A DNA stretch of 64,000 nucleotides, taken from NCBI RefSeq assembly GCF_000384115.1, contig NZ_KB913029.1, positions 4,129,057-4,193,056 of the forward strand. The letters are read 5' to 3'. The notes beneath the pieces are model-generated. The model saw only the letters and a list, made by a program, of their open reading frames with translations, did not search any database and had not been told where the DNA came from. This stretch comes from Sporichthya polymorpha DSM 43042 (GTDB lineage: Bacteria; Actinomycetota; Actinomycetes; Sporichthyales; Sporichthyaceae). This document shows, piece by piece, positions 8,850-17,697 of the stretch. The translations under genes were made by a program, and so were the position numbers. The first letter of the stretch is position 1. Each line of letters opens with the position of its first letter.

Positions 8850-9515
8850 TCAGTCGTCGTGCGGGGACAGCAGGTTCTGCAGGCGGCGCTCCTGGTCCGC
8901 CGAGGCGACGAACAGCAACTCGTCGAGGGCCTCCAGCGGGTCGTCCCGGGAGGGGACGAGGACCCGGCTCTGCCGGATGATCGCGACCAGCGCGGTGTCC
9001 GTCGGCCACGGGACGTCGCCGACGCGGTTGCCGATCTGGGGTGAGTCCTCCGGCAGCGTCAGCTCGACGAGGTTGGCCTGACCCTGCTTGAAGGAGAACA
9101 GGCGGACCAGGTCGCCGACGGTCACGGCCTCCTCGACCAGCGCCGAGAGCAGGCGCGGCGTCGACACCGCGACGTCGACGCCCCACGACTCGTTGAACAG
9201 CGTCTCGTTGCCCGGGTGGTTGACGCGCGCGACGACGCGGGGGACGGCGAACTCGGTCTTGGCCAGCAGGGAGACGACGAGGTTGACCTTGTCGTCGCCG
9301 CTGGCGCAGATGACCACGTCGCAGCGCTGGAGCTGGGCCTCCTGCAGCGAGGACATCTCGCACGCGTCGGCCAGCAGCCACTCGGCGTCGGGGACCCGCT
9401 CGACCTTGATGGCCGAGGGGCTCTTGTCGATGAGCAGGACCTCGTGGCCGTTGGCCAGCAGCTCGCGCGCGATGGACCGGCCGACGGCGCCGGCCCCGGC
9501 GATGGCGACGCGCAT
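8850..9515 (-). CDS. ceoC: TrkA-family potassium uptake regulatory protein (CeoC-like)
   Basis: A 221-residue cytoplasmic RCK protein that binds nucleotide and gates a Trk/Ktr potassium channel. The N-terminal Rossmann domain begins RVAIAGAGAVGRSIA (GxGxxG) and has the acidic residue after strand 2 (VLLIDK), followed by ICASGDDKVNLV. The C-terminal third is a TrkA-C ligand domain. The ATG overlaps the stop of ceoB (TGATG), so the pair is translationally coupled and probably forms a heteromer. No membrane subunit gene is visible in the window. Confidence 0.92.
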   Translation of the reverse strand: MRVAIAGAGAVGRSIARELLANGHEVLLIDKSPSAIKVERVPDAEWLLADACEMSSLQEAQLQRCDVVICASGDDKVNLVVSLLAKTEFAVPRVVARVNHPGNETLFNESWGVDVAVSTPRLLSALVEEAVTVGDLVRLFSFKQGQANLVELTLPEDSPQIGNRVGDVPWPTDTALVAIIRQSRVLVPSRDDPLEALDELLFVASADQERRLQNLLSPHDD

Positions 9516-10177
9516 CAGTGCACCTCCGGCGCGGCGCCGAACACGGCCTCCGCGGCGTCGGCGGTGTCCTCACGCAGCAGCACGTGCACGAGGTCGCCCT
9601 CCTGCAGGACGGTCTCGGCGGTCGGGAGGAACCCCTCGCCGAGACGGGTCAGGAACGCGATGCGCGCGCCGGACGCAACCTCCAGCTTCGCCATCGGCAG
9701 GCCGATCCAGCCCGGGTGGACACTGACCTGGGCGAGAGCCACGCAGCCGCTCGGGTCACGCCAGACCGGCTCGGAACCGGGCGGCAGGAGTTTGCGGAGG
9801 ATCTGGTCGGCGGTCCAGCTCACGGTCGCGACCGTCGGGATGCCGAGCCGCTCGTAGACCTCGGCGCGGGCCGGGTCGTAGATGCGGGCGACGACGTTCT
9901 CGACGCCGAACTGCTCACGCGCCATGCGCGCGGAGATGATGTTGGAGTTGTCACCGCTGGAGACGGCCGCGAAGCCGCCGGCCTGCTCGATGCCGGCCTC
10001 CAGCAGCGTTTCCTGGTCGAAGCCCACCCCGGTGACGCGGCGACCGGCGAAGCCGGTCCCGAGGCGGCGGAACGCGTCGGACTCCTGGTCGACGACAGCC
10101 ACGTCGTGGCCCTTCGCCTCCAGCGCGAGTGCCAGCGTCGACCCCACGCGCCCGCAGCCCATGATCACGATGTGCAC
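9515..10177 (-). CDS. ceoB: TrkA-family potassium uptake regulatory protein (CeoB-like)
   Basis: The second RCK protein of the pair, 220 residues. It starts VHIVIMGCGRVGSTLALAL, the GxGxxG nucleotide loop, with VAVVDQE at the end of strand 2 and SSGDNSNIISA further along; a TrkA-C domain follows (VLQEGDLVHVLL). GTG 10177 is chosen because a GAGGAGG ribosome site lies 10 bases upstream; the longer upstream frame is antisense-type sequence. It is divergent from the RNA methyltransferase gene. Confidence 0.92.
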   Translation of the reverse strand: MHIVIMGCGRVGSTLALALEAKGHDVAVVDQESDAFRRLGTGFAGRRVTGVGFDQETLLEAGIEQAGGFAAVSSGDNSNIISARMAREQFGVENVVARIYDPARAEVYERLGIPTVATVSWTADQILRKLLPPGSEPVWRDPSGCVALAQVSVHPGWIGLPMAKLEVASGARIAFLTRLGEGFLPTAETVLQEGDLVHVLLREDTADAAEAVFGAAPEVH

Positions 10178-10257
10178 GTGTCGACGTCCTCCTCGGCCAG
10201 CCTCCTGGCGTCCCGCACGGACGCTACACGCCCGCACCGCATAGTCTCGGCTCCGCC

Positions 10258-11559
10258 ATGGCACCGTCCGAGTCGCACTCCGAGCGGCCACCTCGACCCG
10301 GCCGCCGGAAGGGCCGCCGGTCGGGGAGCCGGCCGGGGAGCCGGGGGACCGGGCGGCCGAGTCGCTCCGGGCCGGGGAGTCTGGTCGGCACGGAGTACGA
10401 GGTCGAGGTCGGGCCGGTCGCGCACGGCGGCTTCTGCGTCGCCCGGCACGAGGGCCGTGTCGTCTTCGTGCGGCACGCGCTGCCCGGCGAGCGGGTGCGG
10501 GTGCGCGTCACCGAGGGGCGACCGGCCGACCGCTTCCTGCGCGCCGACGCGGTGGAGGTGCTGGATGCCTCGCCCGACCGCGTCGTCCCGCCGTGCCCCT
10601 ATGCGGGGCCGGGTCGCTGCGGGGGGTGCGACTGGCAGCACGCGACGTTGGACGCCCAGCGGGAGCTCAAGGCCGCCGTGCTGGTCGAGCAGCTGCGCCG
10701 GCTCGCCGGGCTGGACCGGCAGCCGGTCGTGGAAGCGGTCCCGGGGGCAACGGACGGCTCCGGCTGGCGGACGCGCGTCCGGTTCGCGGTCGATCCGACC
10801 GGGCGCGCCGGACTCCGGCGGCACCGCTCGCACGACGTCGAGCCCCTCGACGCCTGTCTGATCGCCGCGCCGGCGGTGAACACCTCCGGCGTGCTGAGCG
10901 CCGCCTGGCCGCGAGGCGCCGAGATCGCGGTGACCGTCCCGGCGGCGGGTACCGGCGACGTCGTGGTCTCCCCGGTGGCCGATCAGCGCGTGGTCGAAAC
11001 GGTCGACGGACGGGAGTTCTCCGTGCCGGCCGACGGGTTCTGGCAGGTGCACCCCGCGGCGGCGACGGTGCTGACGCGCGCGGTGACCGAGGCACTGGCG
11101 CCGCGGCCGGGGGAGACGCTGCTCGACCTCTACGCCGGGTCGGGCCTGTTCGCCGGCATGCTGGCGCCCTCCGTCGCGCCGGGGCCGGTCGTGGCGGTCG
11201 AGTCCGACGCGGCCGCCGTCGCCGCCGCCCGCGACAACCTCGCCGACGTCCCCGGGGCGCGCGTGATCGAGGCCGGGGTCGACGCGGCCCTGCTCGCCGA
11301 GGTCGGCCCCGCGGACCTGGTGGTGCTCGACCCGCCGCGGACGGGCGCGGGCCGCGAGGTCGTCGACGGCGTCGCGGCCCTCGCACCGCGGCGGATCGCC
11401 TACGTCGCCTGCGACCCCGCCGCGCTGGCCCGCGACCTCGCGTACTTCGCCGAGCGGGGGTACGCCCTCGTCGGCCTGCGCGCGTTCGACCTGTTTCCGC
11501 ACACCCACCACCTCGAAGCCGTGGCGACGCTGGAACCCACCGCTGAGCAAGTAACCTGA
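10258..11559 (+). CDS. TRAM-domain class I SAM-dependent RNA methyltransferase (TrmA/RlmD-like)
   Basis: A 433-residue enzyme expected to form 5-methyluridine in tRNA or rRNA. After a basic, disordered N-terminus (about 40 residues) comes a TRAM RNA-binding domain, then cysteines typical of the [4Fe-4S] cluster region (PCPYAGPGRCGGCDW). The methyltransferase domain shows the SAM loop LLDLYAGSGLF, VLDPPRTG near residue 358 and the catalytic cysteine in YVACDP near residue 383. Which uridine is modified cannot be told. A TAGTCT hexamer 10 bases before the ATG is a likely -10 with almost no leader. The gene ends in a stem shared with the convergent oxidase gene. Confidence 0.9.
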   Translation: MAPSESHSERPPRPGRRKGRRSGSRPGSRGTGRPSRSGPGSLVGTEYEVEVGPVAHGGFCVARHEGRVVFVRHALPGERVRVRVTEGRPADRFLRADAVEVLDASPDRVVPPCPYAGPGRCGGCDWQHATLDAQRELKAAVLVEQLRRLAGLDRQPVVEAVPGATDGSGWRTRVRFAVDPTGRAGLRRHRSHDVEPLDACLIAAPAVNTSGVLSAAWPRGAEIAVTVPAAGTGDVVVSPVADQRVVETVDGREFSVPADGFWQVHPAAATVLTRAVTEALAPRPGETLLDLYAGSGLFAGMLAPSVAPGPVVAVESDAAAVAAARDNLADVPGARVIEAGVDAALLAEVGPADLVVLDPPRTGAGREVVDGVAALAPRRIAYVACDPAALARDLAYFAERGYALVGLRAFDLFPHTHHLEAVATLEPTAEQVT

Positions 11560-11587
11560 CGGGGTGTCAGTATGCTCAGCGTCAGGT
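11554..11587. terminator. Convergent stem at trmA-like/multicopper oxidase ends
   Basis: ACCTGAC (11554-11560) pairs with GTCAGGT (11581-11587) across a 20-base loop. Both arms overlap the stop codons of the two convergent genes. The stem is short and lacks U-tracts, so termination strength is uncertain. Confidence 0.5.
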
Positions 11588-13195
11588 GAGGTAGCGAACC
11601 TCGCGGTTCATGCCGTTCTCCATGTGGTAGTGGTTGTGGCAGTGGAACAGCCACGCACCGGCGTTGTCCGCGACGAAGTCGAACTCGACGACCCCGCCGT
11701 GGGGCGGGACGAGCACGGTGTCCTTGACCGGCCCGCGCCCCGAGGGTGTCGCCACCCAGAACGGGTGCCCGTGCAGGTGCATCGGGTGGGCGAGGTCCGC
11801 GGTGTTCGTCAGCCGGAAGCGGACCAGCTCGCCTGCGTCGATCTCGAGCGGGTCGGCGTCGGGGTACCGCTGGCCGTTGATGCGGCTGTTCGACGTCAGG
11901 GTCAGGTCGAAGGTCCGGTCGGGCGGGGTGGCGGGGCGGGTGCGCTCACCGGCGTAGTGCAGCTCGTCGTAAGAAGCCTGACGGCCACTCAGCTCGGCGG
12001 GGCGCTCGTCGACCGGCGGCGGGGTCGAGGCCGACGCGTCGGTGTAGCGCAGCACCGCGCGGGCGAAACCCTTCTTCGCCTCCGGCATGGCCGCGAGCTG
12101 CCAGACGCCGGGATTGTCGGCGGTGACGACGACGTCGTACCGCTCGCCCATGCCGAGACGCACGGCCTCGACCTCGACGGGCTCGATCGGCATCCCGTCG
12201 GTGTGAGTGATCGTCATGCGGTGCCCGGCGATCGCGACGAGGAAGCCGGTGTCGGCGCCGATGTTCATCAGCCGTAGGCGCACCCGCTCGCCGGACCGGA
12301 CCTCGAGCGTCTGCGGGTCCGCCGCGGGTCGGCCGTTGATCAGGTACATCGGGTAGACCTTGCCGCCGAGTCGCTCGCCGGGGTTCGCGCCGGGTGGCGG
12401 CGGCGCGTCCTCCTCGGGCTCACCCTCGAGGTCGTCGTCCGCGGTGGGCGAGGGGCTGGGGGAGTCGGCCTGGCTCGGGGAGGAGCCCTTGTTCGCGCCG
12501 AACCCGCCGAGGAAGTCGAAGCCCCCGGCCGGTCCGCGGCCGGGGGACCCGGTCGCATGGCCGGAGTGCACGCCCGGTTCGGTGACGCCGAGACCGTCGC
12601 GCCAGTCGTCGATCATCACCGTGTACTCGCGGTCGTACGGCACCGGCTCGTCGACGTCGGAGGTGACGATCAACGGCCCGTACAGGCCGAGATCGAGCTG
12701 GTGACCGACGTGCGCGTGATACATGAACGAGCCGGCGTCGGGGACGCGGAACTCGTACTCGAACAGCTCGCCCGGGCGGACCGCCTCCTGGGTGACGCCG
12801 GGGACGCCGTCCATCGCGTTGACGAGGTTGACCCCGTGCCAGTGGATCGTCGTCTCGTCGGACAGGGCGTTGGTGAGCCGGGCGCGGACGGTCTCGCCGC
12901 GCTTGAGCCGAATCTCCGGCCCCGGCACGGCGCCGTTGTAGCCCCAGGTCGTCACGACGGTGCCCGCGAGGTCGATCTCGATCGGCGAGGCGGCCAGCGT
13001 GCCGGCGGCGTTGCCGGGCTGGAGCAGGCCGATGCCGGTGGGGCTCGGGTCCGCCGTCGGGCCGGTGGTGGTCGGCGGGGCCGGGATCAGGCCGGGCCGG
13101 TCGTCGTTCGCGCACCCGGCCAGCGCACCGAGACCGACGCCTCCGGCCACGCCGAGGAAGCGCCGGCGCGGCATCGGCCGTCCGGGTCCGGTCAC
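11582..13195 (-). CDS. Multicopper oxidase, Tat lipoprotein
   Basis: A 537-residue three-domain multicopper oxidase expected to oxidise a metal ion or organic substrate and reduce O2 to water outside the membrane. All copper motifs are present: HWHG and HAHVGHQ in domain 1, HPMHLHGHPFW and HCHNHYHMENGM in domain 3, supplying the trinuclear and type 1 sites with an axial Met. The N-terminus PRRRFLGVAGG followed by LAGC (Cys28) suggests Tat export and lipid anchoring. A Ser/Pro/Glu-rich insert (about residues 230-275) links domains. GTG 13195 has AAGGAGA upstream. It lies downstream of the cupredoxin-like gene on the same strand, separated by a strong hairpin. Confidence 0.93.
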   Translation of the reverse strand: MTGPGRPMPRRRFLGVAGGVGLGALAGCANDDRPGLIPAPPTTTGPTADPSPTGIGLLQPGNAAGTLAASPIEIDLAGTVVTTWGYNGAVPGPEIRLKRGETVRARLTNALSDETTIHWHGVNLVNAMDGVPGVTQEAVRPGELFEYEFRVPDAGSFMYHAHVGHQLDLGLYGPLIVTSDVDEPVPYDREYTVMIDDWRDGLGVTEPGVHSGHATGSPGRGPAGGFDFLGGFGANKGSSPSQADSPSPSPTADDDLEGEPEEDAPPPPGANPGERLGGKVYPMYLINGRPAADPQTLEVRSGERVRLRLMNIGADTGFLVAIAGHRMTITHTDGMPIEPVEVEAVRLGMGERYDVVVTADNPGVWQLAAMPEAKKGFARAVLRYTDASASTPPPVDERPAELSGRQASYDELHYAGERTRPATPPDRTFDLTLTSNSRINGQRYPDADPLEIDAGELVRFRLTNTADLAHPMHLHGHPFWVATPSGRGPVKDTVLVPPHGGVVEFDFVADNAGAWLFHCHNHYHMENGMNREVRYLT

Positions 13196-13218
13196 CAGGT
13201 CTCCTTGGAGCGCGCGAA

Positions 13219-13247
13219 ACGGGGCCCGGCGGAAAGCCGGGCCCCGT
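13219..13247 (-). terminator. Hairpin between cupredoxin-like and multicopper oxidase genes
   Basis: Perfect 12-base arms ACGGGGCCCGGC and GCCGGGCCCCGT around the loop GGAAA. No U-run follows. It lies immediately after the cupredoxin-like stop and before the oxidase start, so it could attenuate read-through or stabilise the upstream mRNA end. Confidence 0.75.
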
Positions 13248-13270
13248 CGTAGAGCGAAATGTTACGTGCG

Positions 13271-14308
13271 TCAGCCGGAGGTCGAGGTCGGTTCCGGAGA
13301 CGCGGTCTCGTCCGAGGCGGTCGAGGACGAGGACGACCCCGAGCTGGAGGACGAGCCGGACGAGGAGCTCGACGTCGGCTCCTCGGCGACCGAACCGGAC
13401 GACGACTCCGAGCCGGACGAGGACTCCGAGCCGGAGGTGGTGCTCGGGCTGGCGCTCTCGTTCGGGCCGACGACCCGGAGCTCCTCCATCATGCCCTTGG
13501 TGAAGTGCGGCGGACCGTCGCCCTGGAACTCGTGCTCGGCGTCCGAACCCTCGGAGATGAAGCACAGCACCGCGTAGCGGCCGGCGGTCAGCTCGAAGAA
13601 GTTGATCGCGGTCTGGCCCGGGGCGGCGAGAACGACGCCCATCGGCTGGACCTTGCCCTCGACCTCCTCGTCGTCCATCTGGAGCAGCTCCTCGATGGAC
13701 TCGGTGACGTCGTCACCGATCCGCATGAGGACCATCTCGTGGAACTCCTCGCCCTCGTTGGTGAGGGTGAGGGCGGTCAGGCCCTCGGGGCTGACCGTGG
13801 GCAGGCCCTCGAACTCGTAGTCGGCCGCGGTCGCGGAGAGTTCCTGGACGTCGCAGCGGTCGGCCAGGAAGTCGTCGACGGCCTTGTCGGCGGTGGCGAA
13901 CTCCTGGTCCATGAAGAACTCGGGGTTGCCGTCGGAGATCGCCTTGTCGAGCGCGGCGGCCTGCTTCTCGACGTCCGCCTTCACCTCGGGCTGCGCGGTG
14001 CGGACGTACTCGTCGTAGAGGCTCTTGTAGGTCGCGGAGATGCCCTCGCCGACGACCTTCGGGTCCGGGCTCGCGGTCTCGGAGCCCTCGCCGCCCTCCT
14101 CGGGCGGGCCGCCCTGCAGGAAGGCGGCGTCGATGGCCACCTTCGCGTCGCAGAAGTCGTCGATCGAGGGAGCAGCCGACTGGGTCGGGGTGTTCACCGC
14201 TTCGCTCGGGGACGCGATCGGGTCGTCGTCGTCCGCGCACCCGGCGAGGAACAGGGCCGAGGCCAGAGCGGCGGTGGCGGCGAGCAGACGCCGCTTCGGG
14301 GTGTACAT
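13271..14308 (-). CDS. Secreted cupredoxin-like lipoprotein
   Basis: A 345-residue protein with a lipoprotein signal (lipobox LAGC, Cys24), a charged helical middle, and a C-terminal cupredoxin-like domain. Possible type 1 copper ligands occur in the canonical order: His190 (EEFHEM), Cys249 (YAVLCF), His268 (PPHF) and Met273 (TKGMM). The Cys-His spacing is much longer than in plastocyanin, so copper binding is inference. A Ser/Gly/Glu-rich tail follows from about residue 285. ATG 14308 has GGAAGGA upstream. The neighbouring multicopper oxidase, also a lipoprotein, makes an electron-donor or copper-handling role reasonable. I do not recognise a named family. Confidence 0.75.
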   Translation of the reverse strand: MYTPKRRLLAATAALASALFLAGCADDDDPIASPSEAVNTPTQSAAPSIDDFCDAKVAIDAAFLQGGPPEEGGEGSETASPDPKVVGEGISATYKSLYDEYVRTAQPEVKADVEKQAAALDKAISDGNPEFFMDQEFATADKAVDDFLADRCDVQELSATAADYEFEGLPTVSPEGLTALTLTNEGEEFHEMVLMRIGDDVTESIEELLQMDDEEVEGKVQPMGVVLAAPGQTAINFFELTAGRYAVLCFISEGSDAEHEFQGDGPPHFTKGMMEELRVVGPNESASPSTTSGSESSSGSESSSGSVAEEPTSSSSSGSSSSSGSSSSSTASDETASPEPTSTSG

Positions 14309-14486
14309 GCGCGGTTTCCTTCCGGGTTCGTGACCGGGCGCGCGACGTCGTGGGGCGTTCACGGCGTCTTCCCAGGCAACGCAGACCTTAGGGCGATGCC
14401 CGCCAAGTTCGGGGCGAAACGGCCCCATGAATTGGGAAGGATGGGGCTCGCGAGACGAATGTGACCGAACCGAAATAATCCCACGC

Positions 14487-15479
14487 TCAGTCGGGTCGGG
14501 AGAGGGACAGCCCGAAGCGTCCCGCGGCATCCGTCCACCAGCGGGTGAGGGTCAGGTCGGCGCCGTCGAGCTCCGCCACGACGCCGGCGCGGCGGAACTT
14601 TGCGGAGATCTCCGTCCGCATCTCCTCGCCGGGGACGAAGGCGACGTCGAGCCCGAGCGCCGCGATGTGCACCTGCTGCGCGTCGCGGCAGCGCAGGCGC
14701 ATCTCGATCCACTCGTTCCGGGCGTCCCAGACCGCGACGTGCTCGAACGCCTCGACGGCGAAGTCGGCCCCGAGCTCCCGGTTGATCACCCGGAGCACGT
14801 TGCGGTTGAACTCCGCCGTCACGCCGGCGGCGTCGTCGTAGGCCGGCACGAGGACCTCGGGCGACTTCACCAGGTCGGTCCCGAGCAGGAGCGCGTCGCC
14901 CGGGCGCATCTCGGCCCGGACGGCGGCGAGGAACCGACGGCGCTCGGGCGGGGCGAAGTTGCCGATCGTCCCGCCGAGGAACACGAACAGGCGCCGATCG
15001 CCGGAGTCGGGGAGCCGGTCGAGGTGGGAGTCGAAGTCCCCGACGACTGCGTGGACCTCGAGCTCGGGGTAGTCGCGGAGCAGCGCGCCGGCGGCGTCGG
15101 TCAGGGCGGCGCCGGACACGTCGATGGCGACGTACCGGCGCAGGGTGCCCGCGGCGGCGAGGGCGTCGAGCAGCAGCCGCGTCTTCTCCGACGACCCGGA
15201 CCCGAGCTCGACGACCGTGGACGCCCGGGTCGACGCCGCGATGTCGGCAGCCTCGCGGGCGAGGATCTCCCGCTCCGCGCGGGTCGGGTAGTACTCGGGC
15301 AGCCGCGTGATCTGCTCGAAGAGCTCGCTGCCGCGGGCGTCGTAGAACCACTTCGGCGGCAGGGTCTTCGGCGTCGCCGTCAGTCCGGCGCGGACGTCGG
15401 CGCGCAGCGCCTGCTCGGCGAAGTCCGGCGGCAGGTGCTCGGTGAGCACGAAGCGGTCGGACGTCTCGACGATGGTCAC
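14487..15479 (-). CDS. egtD: L-histidine N(alpha)-methyltransferase EgtD
   Basis: Converts histidine to hercynine with three SAM-dependent methylations, the committing step of ergothioneine synthesis. The 330-residue protein shows [26 protein letters not shown]-type N-terminal sequence (substrate lid), the SAM motif [16 protein letters not shown] near residue 90, GGTIGNF near residue 160 and the C-terminal substrate-binding [13 protein letters not shown] 15479 overlaps the egtC stop (GTGA), so it is the last gene of the translationally coupled egtABCD operon. EgtE, the final lyase, is not visible in this window. Confidence 0.96.
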   Translation of the reverse strand: MTIVETSDRFVLTEHLPPDFAEQALRADVRAGLTATPKTLPPKWFYDARGSELFEQITRLPEYYPTRAEREILAREAADIAASTRASTVVELGSGSSEKTRLLLDALAAAGTLRRYVAIDVSGAALTDAAGALLRDYPELEVHAVVGDFDSHLDRLPDSGDRRLFVFLGGTIGNFAPPERRRFLAAVRAEMRPGDALLLGTDLVKSPEVLVPAYDDAAGVTAEFNRNVLRVINRELGADFAVEAFEHVAVWDARNEWIEMRLRCRDAQQVHIAALGLDVAFVPGEEMRTEISAKFRRAGVVAELDGADLTLTRWWTDAAGRFGLSLSRPD

Positions 15480-16237
15480 AAGCTCTCCAGGGTCAGGTTC
15501 TCGGCGGTGGCGACGAGCAGCGAGTTGTCGGGGACGTCGACCCAGCCGTCGGCGTCGTCGAACGGCTCGGAGGCGACGATCACCGCGGGGGCGACGTCGC
15601 CGCCGGGGGTCGGCACACCGCCCTGGCGGTGACACAGGATGTCGCCGGCGGTGGTGGCGACGATCTGCTCGCCGTCGAGCAGCAGGAGGTTCGTCCGGGC
15701 GCCGGTGGCCTCGCGCACCTGCGTGGTGACCGCGGCGACCGCCTTGCCCGGGTCCTCGCCCGCTTCGAGCCGGGTGAGGAGCAGCGCCCAGATCAGCGTC
15801 GAGTCGGTCAGCGTCTGCTGCCGGGCGAGGGTGGCGAACGGCAGGTCGGCGGCGAGGGACGCCGCGCTGTCCGGCCAGCCGGCGATCGCTCCGTTGTGGC
15901 TGAACAGCCAGCGCCCTGCGGTGAACGGCGCGGCCGCGCCCTCCTGCACGGGGTGACCCGGGGTCGCCGACCGCACAGCGCCGAGGATCGCGTGCGACCG
16001 CGTCACCCTCGCCAGGCCGCGGACGTTCTCCTCGCCCCAGAGCGGGACCGCCCGCCGGTACCGGACCGGCTCGGCCTGGCCGTCGACGTACCACCCGAAC
16101 CCGAACCCGTCGGCGTTGAGCAGCCCGTGCTGCTGGCGCCGCGGGGCGTACGACTGCCGCTCCAGCCCGAACGGGGCCGCGTACACGAGGTCGTGCAGCG
16201 ACGCCGACGGTCCGAGGTAGGCGAAGTGACGGCACAT
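15476..16237 (-). CDS. egtC: Gamma-glutamyl-hercynylcysteine sulfoxide amidase EgtC
   Basis: A class II glutamine amidotransferase-type hydrolase that removes glutamate from gamma-glutamyl-hercynylcysteine sulfoxide. The start ATG 16237 gives [10 protein letters not shown], which places the catalytic cysteine at position 2 after Met removal, a strong reason to reject the longer frame. [10 protein letters not shown] and [10 protein letters not shown] are the expected Ntn-hydrolase motifs. 253 residues is normal. Start and stop overlap egtB and egtD by 4 bases each. Confidence 0.96.
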   Translation of the reverse strand: MCRHFAYLGPSASLHDLVYAAPFGLERQSYAPRRQQHGLLNADGFGFGWYVDGQAEPVRYRRAVPLWGEENVRGLARVTRSHAILGAVRSATPGHPVQEGAAAPFTAGRWLFSHNGAIAGWPDSAASLAADLPFATLARQQTLTDSTLIWALLLTRLEAGEDPGKAVAAVTTQVREATGARTNLLLLDGEQIVATTAGDILCHRQGGVPTPGGDVAPAVIVASEPFDDADGWVDVPDNSLLVATAENLTLESL

Positions 16238-17697
16238 CAGAACCCTCGGGGGGCTCCGCCCCCCGAGCACCCCCCAACAACGTCGCGCGCGGTACGACTG
16301 TGCCCATGTTCCGGACCCGCGCTTCGCGCGGTCCGGAAGCCGACAAAAATCTGACGCCGGATCGGGTAGTCCCAGTTGCGGAAGGTGCCGCGGCAGGCGA
16401 CGGGGTCGACGGCCCAGGAGCCGCCGCGGAGCACCTTGTACTCGCTACGGCCGCCCGGCGGTGGGAAGAAGACCTCGGAGTACTCGCGGTACGGGAACGC
16501 GCGGAAGCCGGGGTAGCCGGTGAAGTCGCTGCTCGTCCACTCCCAGACGTCGCCGATCAGCTGGTGCACACCGGCGGGGGAGGCGCCGTCCGGGTAGGCG
16601 CCGACTCCGGCGGGGCCGAGGTGCCGGCCGCCGAGGTTGGCGCGGTCCGGGGTCGGGTCGTCGTCGCCCCACGGGTAGCGCCGCGAGCGGCCGGTCGCGG
16701 GATCGTGACGGGCGGCCTTCTCCCACTCGGCCTCGGTGGGCAGGCGCCGTCCGGCCCAGCGGGCGTAGGCGTCGGCCTCGTACCAGCAGACGTGCTGCAC
16801 CGGTTCGTCCGGCACGAGTTCGGCCTCGACGCCGAAGCGGCGGACCACCCAGCCCGGACCCTCGCGCCGCCAGAACTGCGGGGCGTCCCACCCGGCGGAG
16901 CGGATGTGCGCCCAGCCGTCGGGGTGCCACAGCCGCTCGTCGGTGTACCCGCCGGCGGCGACGAACTCGGCGTACGCGGCGTTGGTCACCGGCGTCGTGT
17001 CGAGGAAGAACGCGGGGACGTAGACCCGGTGCGCGGGCCGCTCGTTGTCGAGCGCCAAGGGTTCGAGGTCGGTGCCCATCTCGAACTCGCCGCCGGGGAC
17101 GAGCACCTCGGCGGGCAGGTCGCGCGACCGGCGCGGGGCCGGGGGTGCGGTCAGGACCGCCTGGCCCTCGCGCAGCTGATGCGTCGCGAGCATCGTCTCG
17201 ACGTGCTGCTGCTCGTGCTGGGCGACCATCCCGAAGACGAACCCGTTGCGGGTCAGGGGATCCGCCCCCTGGAGGGCCGCCGACTCGAGCAGGTCGAGCA
17301 CCCGCCCGCGGACCTCGTGGACGTACCGGCGCGACTCGCTCGGGTCGAGCAGTGGCAGTGCCGGCCGGTCCCGCCGGGGGTGCCGGAACGCGTCGTAGAG
17401 CTCGTCGATCGTCGCGGGCAGGATCGCGTCGCGCTGCCCGACCTGCCGGAGCAGCCAGAGCTCCTCCTGGTTGCCGATGTGCGCGAGGTCCCACACCAGC
17501 GGCGACATCAGCTCCGAGTGTTGCCGCGTCAGATCCCGGTCGTCGACGGCGTCCGTGAGCGCCCGGGTCCGCCCCCGTGCCCGCTCCAGGTCGGCCGCGA
17601 TCCGCTCCCGCAGCCCCTCCTCCGTCCCCGCCTGTTCAAAAAGGGTGACACCCTTTCTTGACAGCGGCGTGGCGTCCGGTCGTGCGGCCGTGGTCAC
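16237..17697 (-). CDS. egtB: Hercynine oxygenase EgtB, with extended C-terminal tail
   Basis: Iron enzyme joining hercynine and gamma-glutamylcysteine with O2. The 486-residue product has an N-terminal DinB-like domain with the iron ligands His73 ([10 protein letters not shown]), His161 and His165 (HEQQHVE), then an FGE-sulfatase-type domain (GGEFEMGTD to [22 protein letters not shown]). Homologues usually end soon after a GFRTAR-type sequence; here about 30 further residues follow, encoded by two GC-rich hairpins, before the stop that overlaps egtC. GTG 17697 overlaps the egtA stop. Codons 14-20 include a perfect 17-base palindrome encoding KGVTLF. Confidence 0.94.
   Translation of the reverse strand: MTTAARPDATPLSRKGVTLFEQAGTEEGLRERIAADLERARGRTRALTDAVDDRDLTRQHSELMSPLVWDLAHIGNQEELWLLRQVGQRDAILPATIDELYDAFRHPRRDRPALPLLDPSESRRYVHEVRGRVLDLLESAALQGADPLTRNGFVFGMVAQHEQQHVETMLATHQLREGQAVLTAPPAPRRSRDLPAEVLVPGGEFEMGTDLEPLALDNERPAHRVYVPAFFLDTTPVTNAAYAEFVAAGGYTDERLWHPDGWAHIRSAGWDAPQFWRREGPGWVVRRFGVEAELVPDEPVQHVCWYEADAYARWAGRRLPTEAEWEKAARHDPATGRSRRYPWGDDDPTPDRANLGGRHLGPAGVGAYPDGASPAGVHQLIGDVWEWTSSDFTGYPGFRAFPYREYSEVFFPPPGGRSEYKVLRGGSWAVDPVACRGTFRNWDYPIRRQIFVGFRTARSAGPEHGHSRTARDVVGGCSGGGAPRGF
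16245..16267. repeat. GC hairpin inside the egtB tail
   Basis: CTCGGGGGGC (16245-16254) and its exact complement (16258-16267) around a 3-base loop, just before the egtB stop and egtC start. It is translated in egtB as part of a Gly-rich tail. It may also influence ribosome passage into egtC. Confidence 0.85.
16309..16338. repeat. TTCCGGACC palindrome inside the egtB tail
   Basis: TTCCGGACC (16309-16317) pairs with GGTCCGGAA (16330-16338), with additional GC pairing inside. It falls exactly where EgtB homologues normally end. A similar TTCCGGACCGCG hairpin lies between rnd and the LuxR gene at 26904. Confidence 0.8.
17640..17656. repeat. 17-bp perfect palindrome within egtB 5' end
   Basis: AAAGGGTG-A-CACCCTTT, in frame within egtB and encoding KGVTLF. 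It is conspicuously AT-richer than its surroundings, which suggests either a small inserted element or an operator. Confidence 0.8.

Noticed and set aside
15476-16270. EgtC starting at 16270
   Set aside because: That start would bury the catalytic cysteine; ATG 16237 puts Cys at position 2 as required.
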